Shown one piece after another: positions 44,837-53,114 of a stretch of 55,487 nucleotides of DNA. Under the pieces are notes generated by a model, which saw only the letters and a list, made by a program, of their open reading frames with translations, searched no databases and had not been told where the DNA came from. The stretch covers positions 1 through 55,487 of the forward strand of contig DLAL01000085.1 of NCBI GenBank assembly GCA_002493945.1, read 5' to 3'. Source of the stretch: Porphyromonadaceae bacterium UBA7048 (GTDB lineage Bacteria > Bacteroidota > Bacteroidia > Bacteroidales > Muribaculaceae). The position numbers and the translations under genes were made by a program. How positions within the stretch are numbered: the stretch's first letter is position 1; each line of letters begins with the position of its first letter.

Positions 44837-46090
44837 ATGAATACCATCCGACGCAACATATATCTGAATCGTCTCATCACCCGGCGACATAACCACCGCA
44901 TCAAGATAGTCACCGGAGTGCGGCGCAGCGGTAAATCCTTCCTGCTATTCAATCTGTTCAGCGAATGGCTGCTGGCGAACGGGGTCGAAAAAGATAATAT
45001 CCTGAAAATCGATTTGGAGGACCGACGCAACAAGACTCTCCGCAATCCGGATGCACTGCTCCGCTACATCGACTCAAAAATGACGAACGACAGTATGTAT
45101 TATATTCTTATCGATGAAGTACAGCTGGTTGACGAATTCGAAGATGTATTGAACAGTTATCTGAAAATCGCAAATGCCGACATATACGTCACGGGCAGTA
45201 ACGCACGATTCCTCTCAAAGGACATTGCCACCACGTTCAGGGGACGAGGTGATGTCGTGCACATATATCCGCTCAGTTTCAGCGAATATCATTCAGCATT
45301 CAATCGACCAAAGGAAGAGACTCTTGTCGAATATCTGCTTTACGGAGGACTGCCCGAAACCGTCTCGATGACTACCGATGAAGAGAAAGTATCATTTCTC
45401 CGCAACGTCTACGAGGAGACTTACATCAAAGATATTCTGGACAGGTATAACATAAAACAGGAAAACGAACTTGAAATACTGTTCGATATCGTCTCATCCA
45501 CAACAGGCAGCCTCACCAACCCTCAGAGGATATCGAATACATTCGCATCCGTGCACAAGAACAGCCTCTCGGCCATAACTGTAAAGAAATATCTCGACAT
45601 CATATGCGAGTCGTTTCTTCTGGAGAAGGTCTCCCGCTTTGATGTCAAAGGACGGAAATATATCGATTCCCCATTCAAATACTATTTTGCAGACCCGGGC
45701 TTGAGAAATGTCCGCATGAATTTCAGACAGCCTGATTTCAGCCACGTTATGGAAAATGTCATTTATAACGAACTCCGGCGGCGTGGATATAATGTCGACG
45801 TAGGCGTGGTTCCGGTCGTCATAAGAGAAGAGGGTCGCCAGACACGGAAGCAATACGAAATAGACTTCGTCTGCAACCTCGGCAGCCGCCGTTACTACAT
45901 CCAGAGCGCCTATCGCATGGCAGACGACGCCAAAATAGCGCAAGAAGAGGCTTCTCTGCGCAGTGTTGACGATTCGTTCAAAAAAATCCTGATAGTCGGC
46001 GAGCATACTCCGGTGATGCACAACGATGCCGGAATCGCAACAATCAGCATCTACGATTTCCTCCTGAATCCTGATTCACTGGAACTATAA
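44837..46090 (+). CDS. AAA ATPase with DUF4143 domain
   Basis: ATP-binding protein of 417 residues of the AAA_14/DUF4143 type, common and scattered in Bacteroidetes, function unknown. The N-terminal AAA domain has the Walker A motif GVRRSGKS near residue 25 and the Walker B motif YYILIDEVQ near residue 90. A VTGSNARFLS sensor segment and FRGRGDVVHIYPLSF follow. The C-terminal DUF4143 region (about 200-380) has a PD-(D/E)XK-like look (EIDFVCN). The start MNTIRRNIYLNR is typical. The gene is lower in GC and uses more A/T-ending codons than its neighbours, which suggests transfer. It is divergent from rsgA. Confidence 0.9.
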   Translation: MNTIRRNIYLNRLITRRHNHRIKIVTGVRRSGKSFLLFNLFSEWLLANGVEKDNILKIDLEDRRNKTLRNPDALLRYIDSKMTNDSMYYILIDEVQLVDEFEDVLNSYLKIANADIYVTGSNARFLSKDIATTFRGRGDVVHIYPLSFSEYHSAFNRPKEETLVEYLLYGGLPETVSMTTDEEKVSFLRNVYEETYIKDILDRYNIKQENELEILFDIVSSTTGSLTNPQRISNTFASVHKNSLSAITVKKYLDIICESFLLEKVSRFDVKGRKYIDSPFKYYFADPGLRNVRMNFRQPDFSHVMENVIYNELRRRGYNVDVGVVPVVIREEGRQTRKQYEIDFVCNLGSRRYYIQSAYRMADDAKIAQEEASLRSVDDSFKKILIVGEHTPVMHNDAGIATISIYDFLLNPDSLEL

Positions 46091-46112
46091 CCGCACTGGA
46101 CGCCCCCGGCGG

Positions 46113-46568
46113 TCACCGCGCCGCCGACCCGAACTGAAGCCTGTACATCAGGGCGTTCAGGTCGATGATAGGCAGAGGCCTGAAGCGCAGGGGCGTACCG
46201 GCCGTGCGCACGGCTATCACTCCGCGGAGCGAGCCCACGGCGATGCCGAGCATCGTGCTCATGACTTTGCCCTGCACTATCACCTCCTCGCCCTGCACGG
46301 CCATGATTTCAGCCATGCCCGGTATCTCGAAATTGGCAACCACCGAGCACGACAGCACACGCGTGCGGATGAGCCCTATCACAGCCAGATACGAGCACGA
46401 CACGACCAGACTCAGAATCGAGTGTTCGACATCGGGGACGGCGCGCACATTCAGGTCGACCGACACCGGAGTGTGGCCAAGACGGCGGAGCGCACGATGG
46501 TTGATGGCCGTGGCTCCTTCGATTTCGCGCACCGACACGAGGCTCATATTGATAGCAGTGGTTTCCAT
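46113..46568 (-). CDS. Hypothetical protein, possible SecB-like fold
   Basis: Protein of 151 residues, cytoplasmic, without signal peptide. I do not firmly recognise it. It has a SecB-like pattern: long beta-strands in the middle (HSILSLVVSCSYLAVIGLI, VLSCSVVANFEIPGM), then a helix-like stretch and a final strand-helix ending LRFRPLPIIDLNALMYRLQF. In SecB the similar end reads PPVNLAPVNFDALY-type. Such SecB-like proteins exist outside the classical export chaperone, some linked to toxin-antitoxin systems. The assignment is weak. It has its own consensus promoter and stands alone. Confidence 0.6.
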   Translation of the reverse strand: METTAINMSLVSVREIEGATAINHRALRRLGHTPVSVDLNVRAVPDVEHSILSLVVSCSYLAVIGLIRTRVLSCSVVANFEIPGMAEIMAVQGEEVIVQGKVMSTMLGIAVGSLRGVIAVRTAGTPLRFRPLPIIDLNALMYRLQFGSAAR

Positions 46569-46596
46569 ATATTCACATTAGTAATAGTATATGACG

Positions 46597-46627
46597 CAAA
46601 ATTAGCAAAATTTTCTGCCAGTGCAAA
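46597..46627 (-). promoter_or_regulatory. Consensus promoter of the SecB-like gene
   Basis: On the minus strand TTTG (46624-46627), 19 bases, TAATTTTG (46597-46604), 28 bases before the ATG at 46568. Exact match to the consensus. Confidence 0.75.
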
Positions 46628-46661
46628 GGATTCTGCCGAAAATTCATCATCTTTCACACGG

Positions 46662-47258
46662 TCAGTCGACGGCATTGTCACCGCCGTACTGCCGCAGGTA
46701 TTCCTCGCAGGTGAGTTTGAGTTCCTCGTACCACTCGTCGCCGAAGCGGCGGCGCAGAGGCCCTTCGAGGAACTGATAGGCCCTGATGCCCTTGGCCCGG
46801 CCCAGTACCTCGGCGCCCTTGCATATCTTCCAACGGTGGTAGTTCACGGCCGTGAAGGTGTCGAAGCGCTTCAGGCGCACCGGATAGAGGTGGCACGATA
46901 TGGGCTTGTAGTAGTCGATGCGGCCCTGACGGAATGCACGCTCGATGGCGCATATCCATCCGCCGTTCTCGTCGAGAGTGGAGAAGACGCAGTTGCCGCC
47001 CTCGACGAGCGAAGTCACCTCGTCGCCCTCCACATCGGTGTAGCTCACGCCATTGGCCTCAATCTCGCGGCGTGCGGCCGGGAGCAGGTCATTCCATATC
47101 TCGGGCAGAATCCTCCGCAGCGTGTCGGCCTCGCCGGGTTCGAGGGGCGCGCCGGCATCGCCGTCGAGGCAGCACGCGCCCTTGCAGTCGTCAAGGTCGC
47201 AGCAGAAGAATCGCTCGACCAGGTCGAGGCTCACAAGTGTATCCTGTATCTGTATCAT
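46662..47258 (-). CDS. DUF3109 family protein
   Basis: Cysteine-rich protein of 198 residues of the DUF3109 family, found mainly in Bacteroidetes, function unknown. Cys residues are arranged as in the family: FCCDLDDCKGACCLDGD near residue 19, then a single Cys in GNCVF, WICAIE, SCHLYPVR and KICKG. This is consistent with binding a metal or iron-sulfur cluster. The gene follows DUF5103 after 13 bases and is probably the third gene of the ung operon. The start MIQIQDTLVSLDLVE is normal for the family. Confidence 0.92.
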   Translation of the reverse strand: MIQIQDTLVSLDLVERFFCCDLDDCKGACCLDGDAGAPLEPGEADTLRRILPEIWNDLLPAARREIEANGVSYTDVEGDEVTSLVEGGNCVFSTLDENGGWICAIERAFRQGRIDYYKPISCHLYPVRLKRFDTFTAVNYHRWKICKGAEVLGRAKGIRAYQFLEGPLRRRFGDEWYEELKLTCEEYLRQYGGDNAVD

Positions 47259-47271
47259 GTCTGTTCAGTGG

Positions 47272-48546
47272 TCATTGGTTTGATGTCGCCGAGCCATAGC
47301 CTATCAGGCGGTCGTAGCGCTCGCCGCGGCGGCGGTGGTAGACGCGCACGGCGTACTCGTTGTCAGTCTGATATTTGTCGCCCTCCACCTGCGCCGTATA
47401 GCCGCGGCGCGCACCCGGAGGCACCACCAGGTACTGGTAGTTGTAGGCACCCTGCTTGAGGAGCATGGCACGCTCGTAGCGCCCCGAGGCGTGGTTGTAT
47501 ATCATCCTCGAATTGTCGTCGAAGCGACGCTGCACCATGTCGCCGTCGATGAATATCATCGCGCCCGGCATCTCGGGCATGTCGAGGGTGAAGTGCACCA
47601 CGCCGTAGTCGGCGTCGGTGTCGCTCTGGTCGGAGTCGAACTGCCGGATGAAGTAGCGGCCGTGCTGCGTGCGGTCGTAGGTGTACGAATCACCGGCACG
47701 CGGAGCGTCGGTGTACAGCGTGTAGTGGTAGTACGGGTCGTAATATTCTATCGCCTCGACCCCCATGCCGGGGTACTGCTCGTTGATGACTTCGAAGCGG
47801 CGGTACTCGTTTCCGGCATCGAATATCAGCGGCTGCTGATGCTCGTATATCACACGTGCGCCCGAGGCGCGCAGCGGCTGCCGTAGCGATGTCTCGCTGT
47901 CGAGGCGTCCGTTCTGCCCGGCCACGACGAGCAGGTCGTTGAACGGATCCTCCACCTGAGCGCGCTCGGTGTCGACCACGATGGTGAGCTGCTGGTGGGC
48001 GTCGTTGTAGTCGATGTCGGTCTGCGCAGCCACGCGGACGTCGACAGGCACCGTGGCCTCGCACACCATGAAGCGGCACTGCAGGACGGTCGTCTCGGGG
48101 TCGTCCTCGCGGTATATCTTCAGCAGATAGTTGCCCGAGATGGTCGGGCGCACCTGCTCGTTGGGGATGGTCAGCGTATAGTGGACATAGGGCACGAGGG
48201 TGGCACGGGAGAAGTCGTACACATCGATTGTCCCTTCGTTGAATCCGTCAAGGAACTCGCTGTCCACCAGGCCGTCCGGCTGCCATCCGGCAGTGCAGTG
48301 CTGAAGCGAGTAGCGGAAATACTCGCGGTCGTCGGCCAGGTGGTCGAACGATATGCTGATGCGGTCGTCGGTATTGAGCACGGTCACGGGCGCGCCGAAG
48401 GGGTCGCCGTCGAGGTGCACCTGCAGCGAGCGTATGCGCTCGTCGAAGATGCCCGTCATCGTGTCGACAGGCTTCTGCGCATATGCGGCCACGGCGGCGG
48501 TCAGGACTGCGGCCAGGAAGAGGATATGTCTTACGACGGAAGCCAT
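47272..48546 (-). CDS. DUF5103 secreted protein
   Basis: Secreted protein of 424 residues, family DUF5103 of Bacteroidetes, function unknown. The signal peptide is about residues 1-24 (MASVVRHILFLAAVLTAAVAAYAQ). An N-terminal Ig-like domain (about 35-150, DDRISISFDHL, FLDGFNEGTIDVYDFSRA) and beta-rich domains follow (PYYHYTLYTDAPRAGDSYTYD, GAMIFIDGDMVQRRF). The ATG at 48546 is used because it begins the signal peptide; a longer frame to 48714 only reads through ung. It overlaps the ung stop by 16 bases, so it is coupled to it. Possibly outer-membrane or periplasmic. Confidence 0.9.
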   Translation of the reverse strand: MASVVRHILFLAAVLTAAVAAYAQKPVDTMTGIFDERIRSLQVHLDGDPFGAPVTVLNTDDRISISFDHLADDREYFRYSLQHCTAGWQPDGLVDSEFLDGFNEGTIDVYDFSRATLVPYVHYTLTIPNEQVRPTISGNYLLKIYREDDPETTVLQCRFMVCEATVPVDVRVAAQTDIDYNDAHQQLTIVVDTERAQVEDPFNDLLVVAGQNGRLDSETSLRQPLRASGARVIYEHQQPLIFDAGNEYRRFEVINEQYPGMGVEAIEYYDPYYHYTLYTDAPRAGDSYTYDRTQHGRYFIRQFDSDQSDTDADYGVVHFTLDMPEMPGAMIFIDGDMVQRRFDDNSRMIYNHASGRYERAMLLKQGAYNYQYLVVPPGARRGYTAQVEGDKYQTDNEYAVRVYHRRRGERYDRLIGYGSATSNQ

Positions 48547-49202
48547 TGCACGGGACTTATGCCGTTGGCCACAAGGTAGCTGTTGGCCTGACTGAAATGA
48601 CGGTTGCCGAAGAATCCGCGGTGCGCCGACAGCGGCGACGGATGCGGCGACGTGAGCACAAGATGGCGGCTGCGGTCGATGAGGGCACCCTTGCGGATGG
48701 CATACGAGCCCCACAGCAGGAATACCACATGCTCGCGTCCGCGGTTGACGGCGTCGATGACTGCGTCAGTGAACTGCTCCCAGCCCTTGCCCTGATGCGA
48801 GCCTGCCTGATGCTCCTCCACGGTCAGGGTGGCGTTGAGCAGCAGCACGCCCTGACGCGCGAGGTAGTCCAGGTCGCCTGACTGAGGGATGGTTCCGCCC
48901 ACGTCGTCGGCCATCTCCTTATAGATGTTCAGCAGCGACGGAGGGATGGCCACGCCCGGATTCACCGAGAAACACAGACCGTTGGCCTGTCCCGGTCCGT
49001 GGTAGGGGTCCTGTCCGATGATGACCACCTTCACCTTGTCGAAAGGACAGGCGTCGAAAGCTGCGAAAATGCGGCCCGGCGCCGGATAGACTCTCGTGGC
49101 GGCATAGCGTCCGCGCACATATTCGGTGAGCTGCCTGAAGTAGGGAGCCTCAAACTGCTGATAAAGCGGCGCTTGCCATGTATCGTTGATTTTAACCTTC
49201 AT
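48531..49202 (-). CDS. ung: Uracil-DNA glycosylase
   Basis: Base-excision-repair enzyme that removes uracil from DNA, 223 residues, cytoplasmic. Motif A GQDPYHGPGQANGLCFSV holds the catalytic Asp65. Motif B is SPHPSPLSAHRGFFG, with His187 polarising the leaving base. Uracil recognition around LLLNATLTVE is intact. It is the first gene of the ung-DUF5103-DUF3109 operon, and its promoter is in the short region shared with the divergent tRNA gene. Confidence 0.97.
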   Translation of the reverse strand: MKVKINDTWQAPLYQQFEAPYFRQLTEYVRGRYAATRVYPAPGRIFAAFDACPFDKVKVVIIGQDPYHGPGQANGLCFSVNPGVAIPPSLLNIYKEMADDVGGTIPQSGDLDYLARQGVLLLNATLTVEEHQAGSHQGKGWEQFTDAVIDAVNRGREHVVFLLWGSYAIRKGALIDRSRHLVLTSPHPSPLSAHRGFFGNRHFSQANSYLVANGISPVQWLPS

Positions 49203-49216
49203 CTTTCTGCTTTTTC

Positions 49217-49249
49217 TTTTGCAAAACTACGAAAAAATAATTAATTTTG
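49217..49249 (+). promoter_or_regulatory. Consensus promoter of tRNA-Arg
   Basis: TTTG (49218-49221), 20 bases, TAATTTTG (49242-49249), 19 bases before the first tRNA base. It overlaps the ung promoter. Confidence 0.75.
49222..49229 (-). promoter_or_regulatory. -7 box of ung
   Basis: TAGTTTTG on the minus strand, 19 bases before the ung ATG at 49202. It lies inside the spacer of the divergent tRNA promoter. No clear -33 element. Confidence 0.55.
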
Positions 49250-49267
49250 CGAACGCATTCGGCAAAA

Positions 49268-49339
49268 GTCTCCGTAGTTCAATGGATAGAATTTTGGATT
49301 CCGGTTCCAACGATTGGGGTTCGACTCCCCACGGGGATA
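49268..49339 (+). tRNA. tRNA-Arg (anticodon CCG)
   Basis: A full cloverleaf can be drawn by eye: acceptor stem GTCTCCG/CGGGGAT with two wobble pairs, D-arm, an anticodon stem TTGGA/TCCAA with loop TTCCGGT (anticodon CCG, reading CGG), a short variable region, and a T-stem TGGGG/CCCCA with loop TTCGACT. The discriminator base is A. CCA is not encoded. A consensus promoter precedes it and a strong terminator follows it. Confidence 0.95.
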
Positions 49340-49346
49340 CAAAATC

Positions 49347-49392
49347 GAGGGTGTGTCAGGCTCAGCGCTTCTGACACACCCTCTGATTTTTA
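49347..49392 (+). terminator. Terminator of tRNA-Arg
   Basis: GAGGGTGTGTCAG (49347-49359) pairs perfectly with CTGACACACCCTC (49371-49383) and is followed by a T-run. Confidence 0.9.
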
Positions 49393-49508
49393 AAGTTCTG
49401 TCACATCTTACAAGCCTATATAATCCTGGATAAAGTTGCATCTAAAGTCACAAATTGTGACCTTAGATATTCCTCATTCGTCAGTCAGATAAGAGACTCC
49501 TTCACCCC

Positions 49509-49877
49509 TCACTCCCTCACATAGTGGGGCATCTCCTCGGGTATGACCATCGAGATTTCGACCAGGCCGGCCACGGCGCCGGAGGCGTCGCGCCACGGTG
49601 TCTGGTATATCATCTTGCGTACGCCCTGCTTCTCGATGGTGTAGCAGTTCGATTCGCCCGTGGCGAGCATATGTCGGATGATGGACTGAGACCGCTCGTT
49701 GTGGTACGGAATCAGCGAATGACCTATCAGGTCGGCGCCGCCGCGAGCGGCGAAGGTCCGGCGCGAGCGCTCGTTCATGTATACGATGATGCCGTCGGCG
49801 TCGCATACCGTCACGGCACAGTTCATCCCCATCGCCCAGTCAGGCAGCGCGGCGGGGCAGCAGTCGTTGGTGTTCAT
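49509..49877 (-). CDS. Stand-alone PAS domain protein
   Basis: Small cytoplasmic protein of 122 residues that consists of one PAS fold (AVTVCDADGIIVYMNERSRRTF, then GHSLIPYHNERSQSIIRHML, ending in the VAGLVEISMVIPEE strand). There is no attached kinase, GGDEF or HTH domain. PAS domains bind small ligands or cofactors, or mediate protein contacts. As a single domain it would need a partner to signal. It starts 18 bases after the MmcQ/YjbR gene on the same strand and may be the last gene of that operon. Function unknown. Confidence 0.8.
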   Translation of the reverse strand: MNTNDCCPAALPDWAMGMNCAVTVCDADGIIVYMNERSRRTFAARGGADLIGHSLIPYHNERSQSIIRHMLATGESNCYTIEKQGVRKMIYQTPWRDASGAVAGLVEISMVIPEEMPHYVRE

Positions 49878-49894
49878 AGTCGGGATATGATTGG

Positions 49895-50260
49895 TTAGAG
49901 AGTATCGTCGGCAGTGAGCGCGGCCTGCACCTTCTTGGGCAGTCCGCGCATGGTCACGTCATAGGCATGGCGCAGGAGCGAGCGGTGAAGCGAGTCGGGC
50001 ACGTCGCCGCGGAAGTCGACCGACACCCAGTGCTTCTTGTTCATATGGTAGCCCGGACGCACCGAGCCGTAGCTGTCGCGCAGCTCCACGGAGTAGTCCG
50101 GGTCGACCTTGATGTTGTAGAACTCCCACTCGCCCGAGAGGTCGAGCAGGCAGAACTGCTTGCCCCCGATTTCGAGCACGAGGGTGTCGGGGCCGTAGGG
50201 ACTGCGCATGGTCACATGCGGAAACGCCATCCCGCAGTCTATGACTTCGCCTATGGTCAT
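49895..50260 (-). CDS. MmcQ/YjbR family DNA-binding protein
   Basis: Small cytoplasmic protein of 121 residues of the MmcQ/YjbR family (CyaY-like fold). Family landmarks: AFPHVTMRSPYGPDTLVLEIGGKQFCLLDL near the start, the INVKxDP-like NIKVDPDYSVELRDSY, GYHMNKKHWVSVDF, and a C-terminal LLRHAYDVTMRGLPKK helix. The family is proposed to bind DNA, but the role is not settled. The gene lies 14 bases after ddl and 18 bases before the PAS gene. Confidence 0.88.
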   Translation of the reverse strand: MTIGEVIDCGMAFPHVTMRSPYGPDTLVLEIGGKQFCLLDLSGEWEFYNIKVDPDYSVELRDSYGSVRPGYHMNKKHWVSVDFRGDVPDSLHRSLLRHAYDVTMRGLPKKVQAALTADDTL

Positions 50261-50273
50261 GCCGCCGTAAGAA

Positions 50274-51464
50274 TTATTTCACGCCGCCCTTGGCGCCTTT
50301 GGCTCCCTTGATGCCTCCTCCGAGAGCGAATATGTTGCTGTCGTAGCTTACGGTCTTGGATGCCTGGTCGCGCTTGCGCTTGAGGGCGAGGCGGACGAGA
50401 CGCTCCATGAGCTCGCTGAAGCTCACGCCGGCGGCTTCCCACAGATAGAAGGAGAGCGAGCCGGGTATGGTGTTGATTTCGTTGACGTAGATGTCGCGTG
50501 TCTTGGCGTCGATCATCATGTCGACACGGCTCACTCCGTGGCACGAGAGCACGCGGAAGGTCTCGCCGGCAAGATGGCGGATACGCTCGGTCTCGTCGGC
50601 CGGAAGGTCAGCCGGGATGCGCTTCTGAGCGGCGTGCATGCCGCGGTTGTCCTTGCTTCCGCCCATATACTTGTCGGTGTACGACAGGATTTCGCCTGAC
50701 TTGATAGGCTCCTCGAGGACCGAGGTCTGATATTCGTCGCAGTCGCCCAGGACGGAGCAGTTGATTTCCTGAAGATTCTCCACAAGATCCTCGACGATAA
50801 TGCGTGCCGAGTAGCGGCGTGCGTCGTCGACGCGTTCAAGCAGCTGATCGCGGTTGTCGGCACGGCCTATGCCCACGCTCGAACCGAGGTTGGCCGGCTT
50901 GACGATGACGGGGTAGCCCAGTGTGGACTCGATTTTGCCGACAAGCTCGTCACGGCGGCTGAACCACTGCTTATCCGTGAACCATACATAGTCCACCACA
51001 GGGATTCCGTCGGCCTGAAGAATCATCTTCATGGTGATTTTGTCCATACCGTTGGCCGACGACAGGGTATTGCATCCGGCATAGGGAAGGCCGATGGTCT
51101 CGAGGACTCCCTCGAAGATGCCGTCCTCGCCGTTCGAGCCGTGCAGCACGGGGATAGCCACGTCGATGGTGGCGAGCACGTCGGAGCGGAACATCTTCTT
51201 CTGAGCCGTGTACAGGTTGAAGTCGCCGAAGACCGGACGCATGTAGACTTCGGTGCAGCTCCCGAGCAGTCCGTTGATGTCGCGGAAGTTCTTCACATCG
51301 GTCAGAGCCTCGCCGGTGTACCAGCGGCCCTGCTTGGTGATATATACGGGGATGACGTTGTACTTGTCGCGGTCGATGGCGGCCATAGCCTGATTGGCCG
51401 ATATGACTGATATCTCATGTTCGGTGGAACGTCCGCCGAAGAATACTGCTATGTTGGTTTTCAT
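50274..51464 (-). CDS. ddl: D-alanine--D-alanine ligase
   Basis: ATP-grasp enzyme that makes D-Ala-D-Ala for peptidoglycan, cytoplasmic, 396 residues. The N-terminal AVFFGGRSTEHEISVISANQAM, the central ATP-grasp lid YPVIVKPANLGSSVGIGRA, and the C-terminal SRVDMMIDAKTRDIYVNEINTIPGSL (Mg ligands) are standard. The C-terminus carries an extra Gly/Lys-rich tail (GGGIKGAKGAKGG) not usual in Ddl. It lies 33 bases downstream of a membrane MurF-like ligase. Whether this is the housekeeping Ddl or a specialised copy cannot be told without the rest of the genome. Confidence 0.93.
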   Translation of the reverse strand: MKTNIAVFFGGRSTEHEISVISANQAMAAIDRDKYNVIPVYITKQGRWYTGEALTDVKNFRDINGLLGSCTEVYMRPVFGDFNLYTAQKKMFRSDVLATIDVAIPVLHGSNGEDGIFEGVLETIGLPYAGCNTLSSANGMDKITMKMILQADGIPVVDYVWFTDKQWFSRRDELVGKIESTLGYPVIVKPANLGSSVGIGRADNRDQLLERVDDARRYSARIIVEDLVENLQEINCSVLGDCDEYQTSVLEEPIKSGEILSYTDKYMGGSKDNRGMHAAQKRIPADLPADETERIRHLAGETFRVLSCHGVSRVDMMIDAKTRDIYVNEINTIPGSLSFYLWEAAGVSFSELMERLVRLALKRKRDQASKTVSYDSNIFALGGGIKGAKGAKGGVK

Positions 51465-51497
51465 TGATTTCTGTTTCTGAAATAGATTACGTGTGTT

Positions 51498-53099
51498 TTA
51501 CTTGAATGTGTCGGGCAGGTCGTTCTCGTAGAGCACGGTGTCGCCGGCTGCGGCGGTGGCGCGGAGGACTGCCTGGGCTTCGGCGAAGGATGCCACGGGG
51601 CGCACGGCCTCCACGGGCATGCCGCCGTCCTCGAGTCCCTTGAGGATGGCCTCGCGGTTATACTCCCCTACCACTATGGCTATGTCGCAGCAAGAGGCGG
51701 CCTTGGCGCCGAACTCGCGGTTGAGCTCGAACTGCTCGCTGCCCAGCTCTATCATGCCGGGGGTGATGAGTATGCGTTTGCCGCCGGTCATGGCCGAAAG
51801 CACGTCCAGAGCCATGGCCGAACCGACCGGATTGCTGTTGAAGGCATCGTCGATGATGGTCAGGCCGCCGGGCACACGCTTGATGCTCAGACGGTGCTCG
51901 ACCTGCTCGAGGCGCTCAACGGCATAGGCTATGCGGTCGTCGGGCACGCCGAGCGCCTGCGCCATGGCCACGGCGCCGAGGATGTTCGATATGTTGCACT
52001 CGCCCACGAGGCGCGTGCTCAGACGCAGCTCGTGGCCGTCGGCCTTACGCACTACGGTGAAGCGCGTTCCGGCCGGAGTGTACTCGATGTCGCGCGCCAC
52101 GTAGTCGGCGCCTTCGGGATGGCTCACGGCGTAGCGTAAGCAGCGGACGTTGCCGACCTGCCGGTCGGCGATTTTGGCGAAATCGTTGTTCACCACCGCC
52201 AGTCCGTCGGCAGGCAGCGAGTCGACAAGCTCGAACTTGGTGGCCTGCACGTTCTCTATGGTTTTGAACGACTCCAGATGCTGGGGGCCGACGGCGGTGA
52301 CTATGCCGCCCCACGGATGGACGAGGTCGCATATCTCGCGGATGTCGCCGATGTTCTTGGCGCCCATCTCCACGATAAACACTTCATGGTAGGGCTTGAG
52401 CATCTCGCGCACGGTGCGCACCACGCCGAGGGTGGTGTTGTAGCTGCCGGGGGTCATCAGAGTCTCGTACTGCTCGGAGAGTATGGCCTGCAGATAGTGT
52501 TTGGTGGTGGTCTTGCCGTAGCTGCCCGTCACGCCTATGACACGCAGTCCGGGCATGGAGGCAAGTATGCGTGCGGCGTCGTCATAGTACTTCCGGTTGA
52601 TGCGGCGCTCCAGCGGCGAGAGCAGCCACGCCGACAGGAGTATCACCATATGAGACAGGCAGAAGCATCCCAGCCACGCCTCGGCCAGCACGGTCAGTCC
52701 CTGCACGTAACCCTCTTCAGGGAAGAGCATGACGGCCGCGGCTCCGGCAAGGGCGGAGATGACCAGCGCCGTCACCATGATGCGACGGGCACGCATGGTC
52801 ATGGCGAGCGGTTTCTTGTACTTCTGACGCATCAGCCATATGGCATCGACGATGGCGTAGATACCTATCAGGCCGGCGGCGAACTTCGCCGGGCAGAAAG
52901 GCGTCAGCACGAGGAAGAAGACGATGAAGCCGCACAGACGTCGCATGGAGGTGGTGTCGCCTGACTTGCTCAGCCACGAGCGGTAGCGCTCGGAGCGGTA
53001 GCTGTTCTGCTGGAACATCATCAGGCTGCGGCGCAGCTCGCGCTCGAGATTGAGCAGAGCCGCCAGGACAGCTATGATGCTTATTATAGTAAGTACCAT
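51498..53099 (-). CDS. Membrane-anchored Mur ligase (MurF-like)
   Basis: Mur ligase-family protein of 533 residues with an N-terminal membrane part: hydrophobic segments near residues 2-17, 55-75, 78-90, 108-125 and 135-160. The ligase follows, with P-loop GVTGSYGKTTTK (about residues 189-200), a middle domain with MGAKNIGDIREICDLVHP (substrate and Mg), HLESFKTIENVQATKFEL, and a C-terminal Rossmann-type domain with DDAFNSNPVGSAMALDVL and GMIELG. These are MurF-type motifs. The membrane part is absent from classical MurF. It sits between an alpha/beta hydrolase and ddl. The order suggests a role in peptidoglycan precursor building or modification; the substrate is inferred. Confidence 0.85.
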   Translation of the reverse strand: MVLTIISIIAVLAALLNLERELRRSLMMFQQNSYRSERYRSWLSKSGDTTSMRRLCGFIVFFLVLTPFCPAKFAAGLIGIYAIVDAIWLMRQKYKKPLAMTMRARRIMVTALVISALAGAAAVMLFPEEGYVQGLTVLAEAWLGCFCLSHMVILLSAWLLSPLERRINRKYYDDAARILASMPGLRVIGVTGSYGKTTTKHYLQAILSEQYETLMTPGSYNTTLGVVRTVREMLKPYHEVFIVEMGAKNIGDIREICDLVHPWGGIVTAVGPQHLESFKTIENVQATKFELVDSLPADGLAVVNNDFAKIADRQVGNVRCLRYAVSHPEGADYVARDIEYTPAGTRFTVVRKADGHELRLSTRLVGECNISNILGAVAMAQALGVPDDRIAYAVERLEQVEHRLSIKRVPGGLTIIDDAFNSNPVGSAMALDVLSAMTGGKRILITPGMIELGSEQFELNREFGAKAASCCDIAIVVGEYNREAILKGLEDGGMPVEAVRPVASFAEAQAVLRATAAAGDTVLYENDLPDTFK

Positions 53100-53114
53100 T
53101 GATTGCGTATTTGG

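Noticed and set aside
51498..53099. Vancomycin-resistance type cluster
   Set aside because: Ddl carries normal D-Ala-D-Ala ligase motifs, and there is no VanH-like dehydrogenase or VanX-like dipeptidase.
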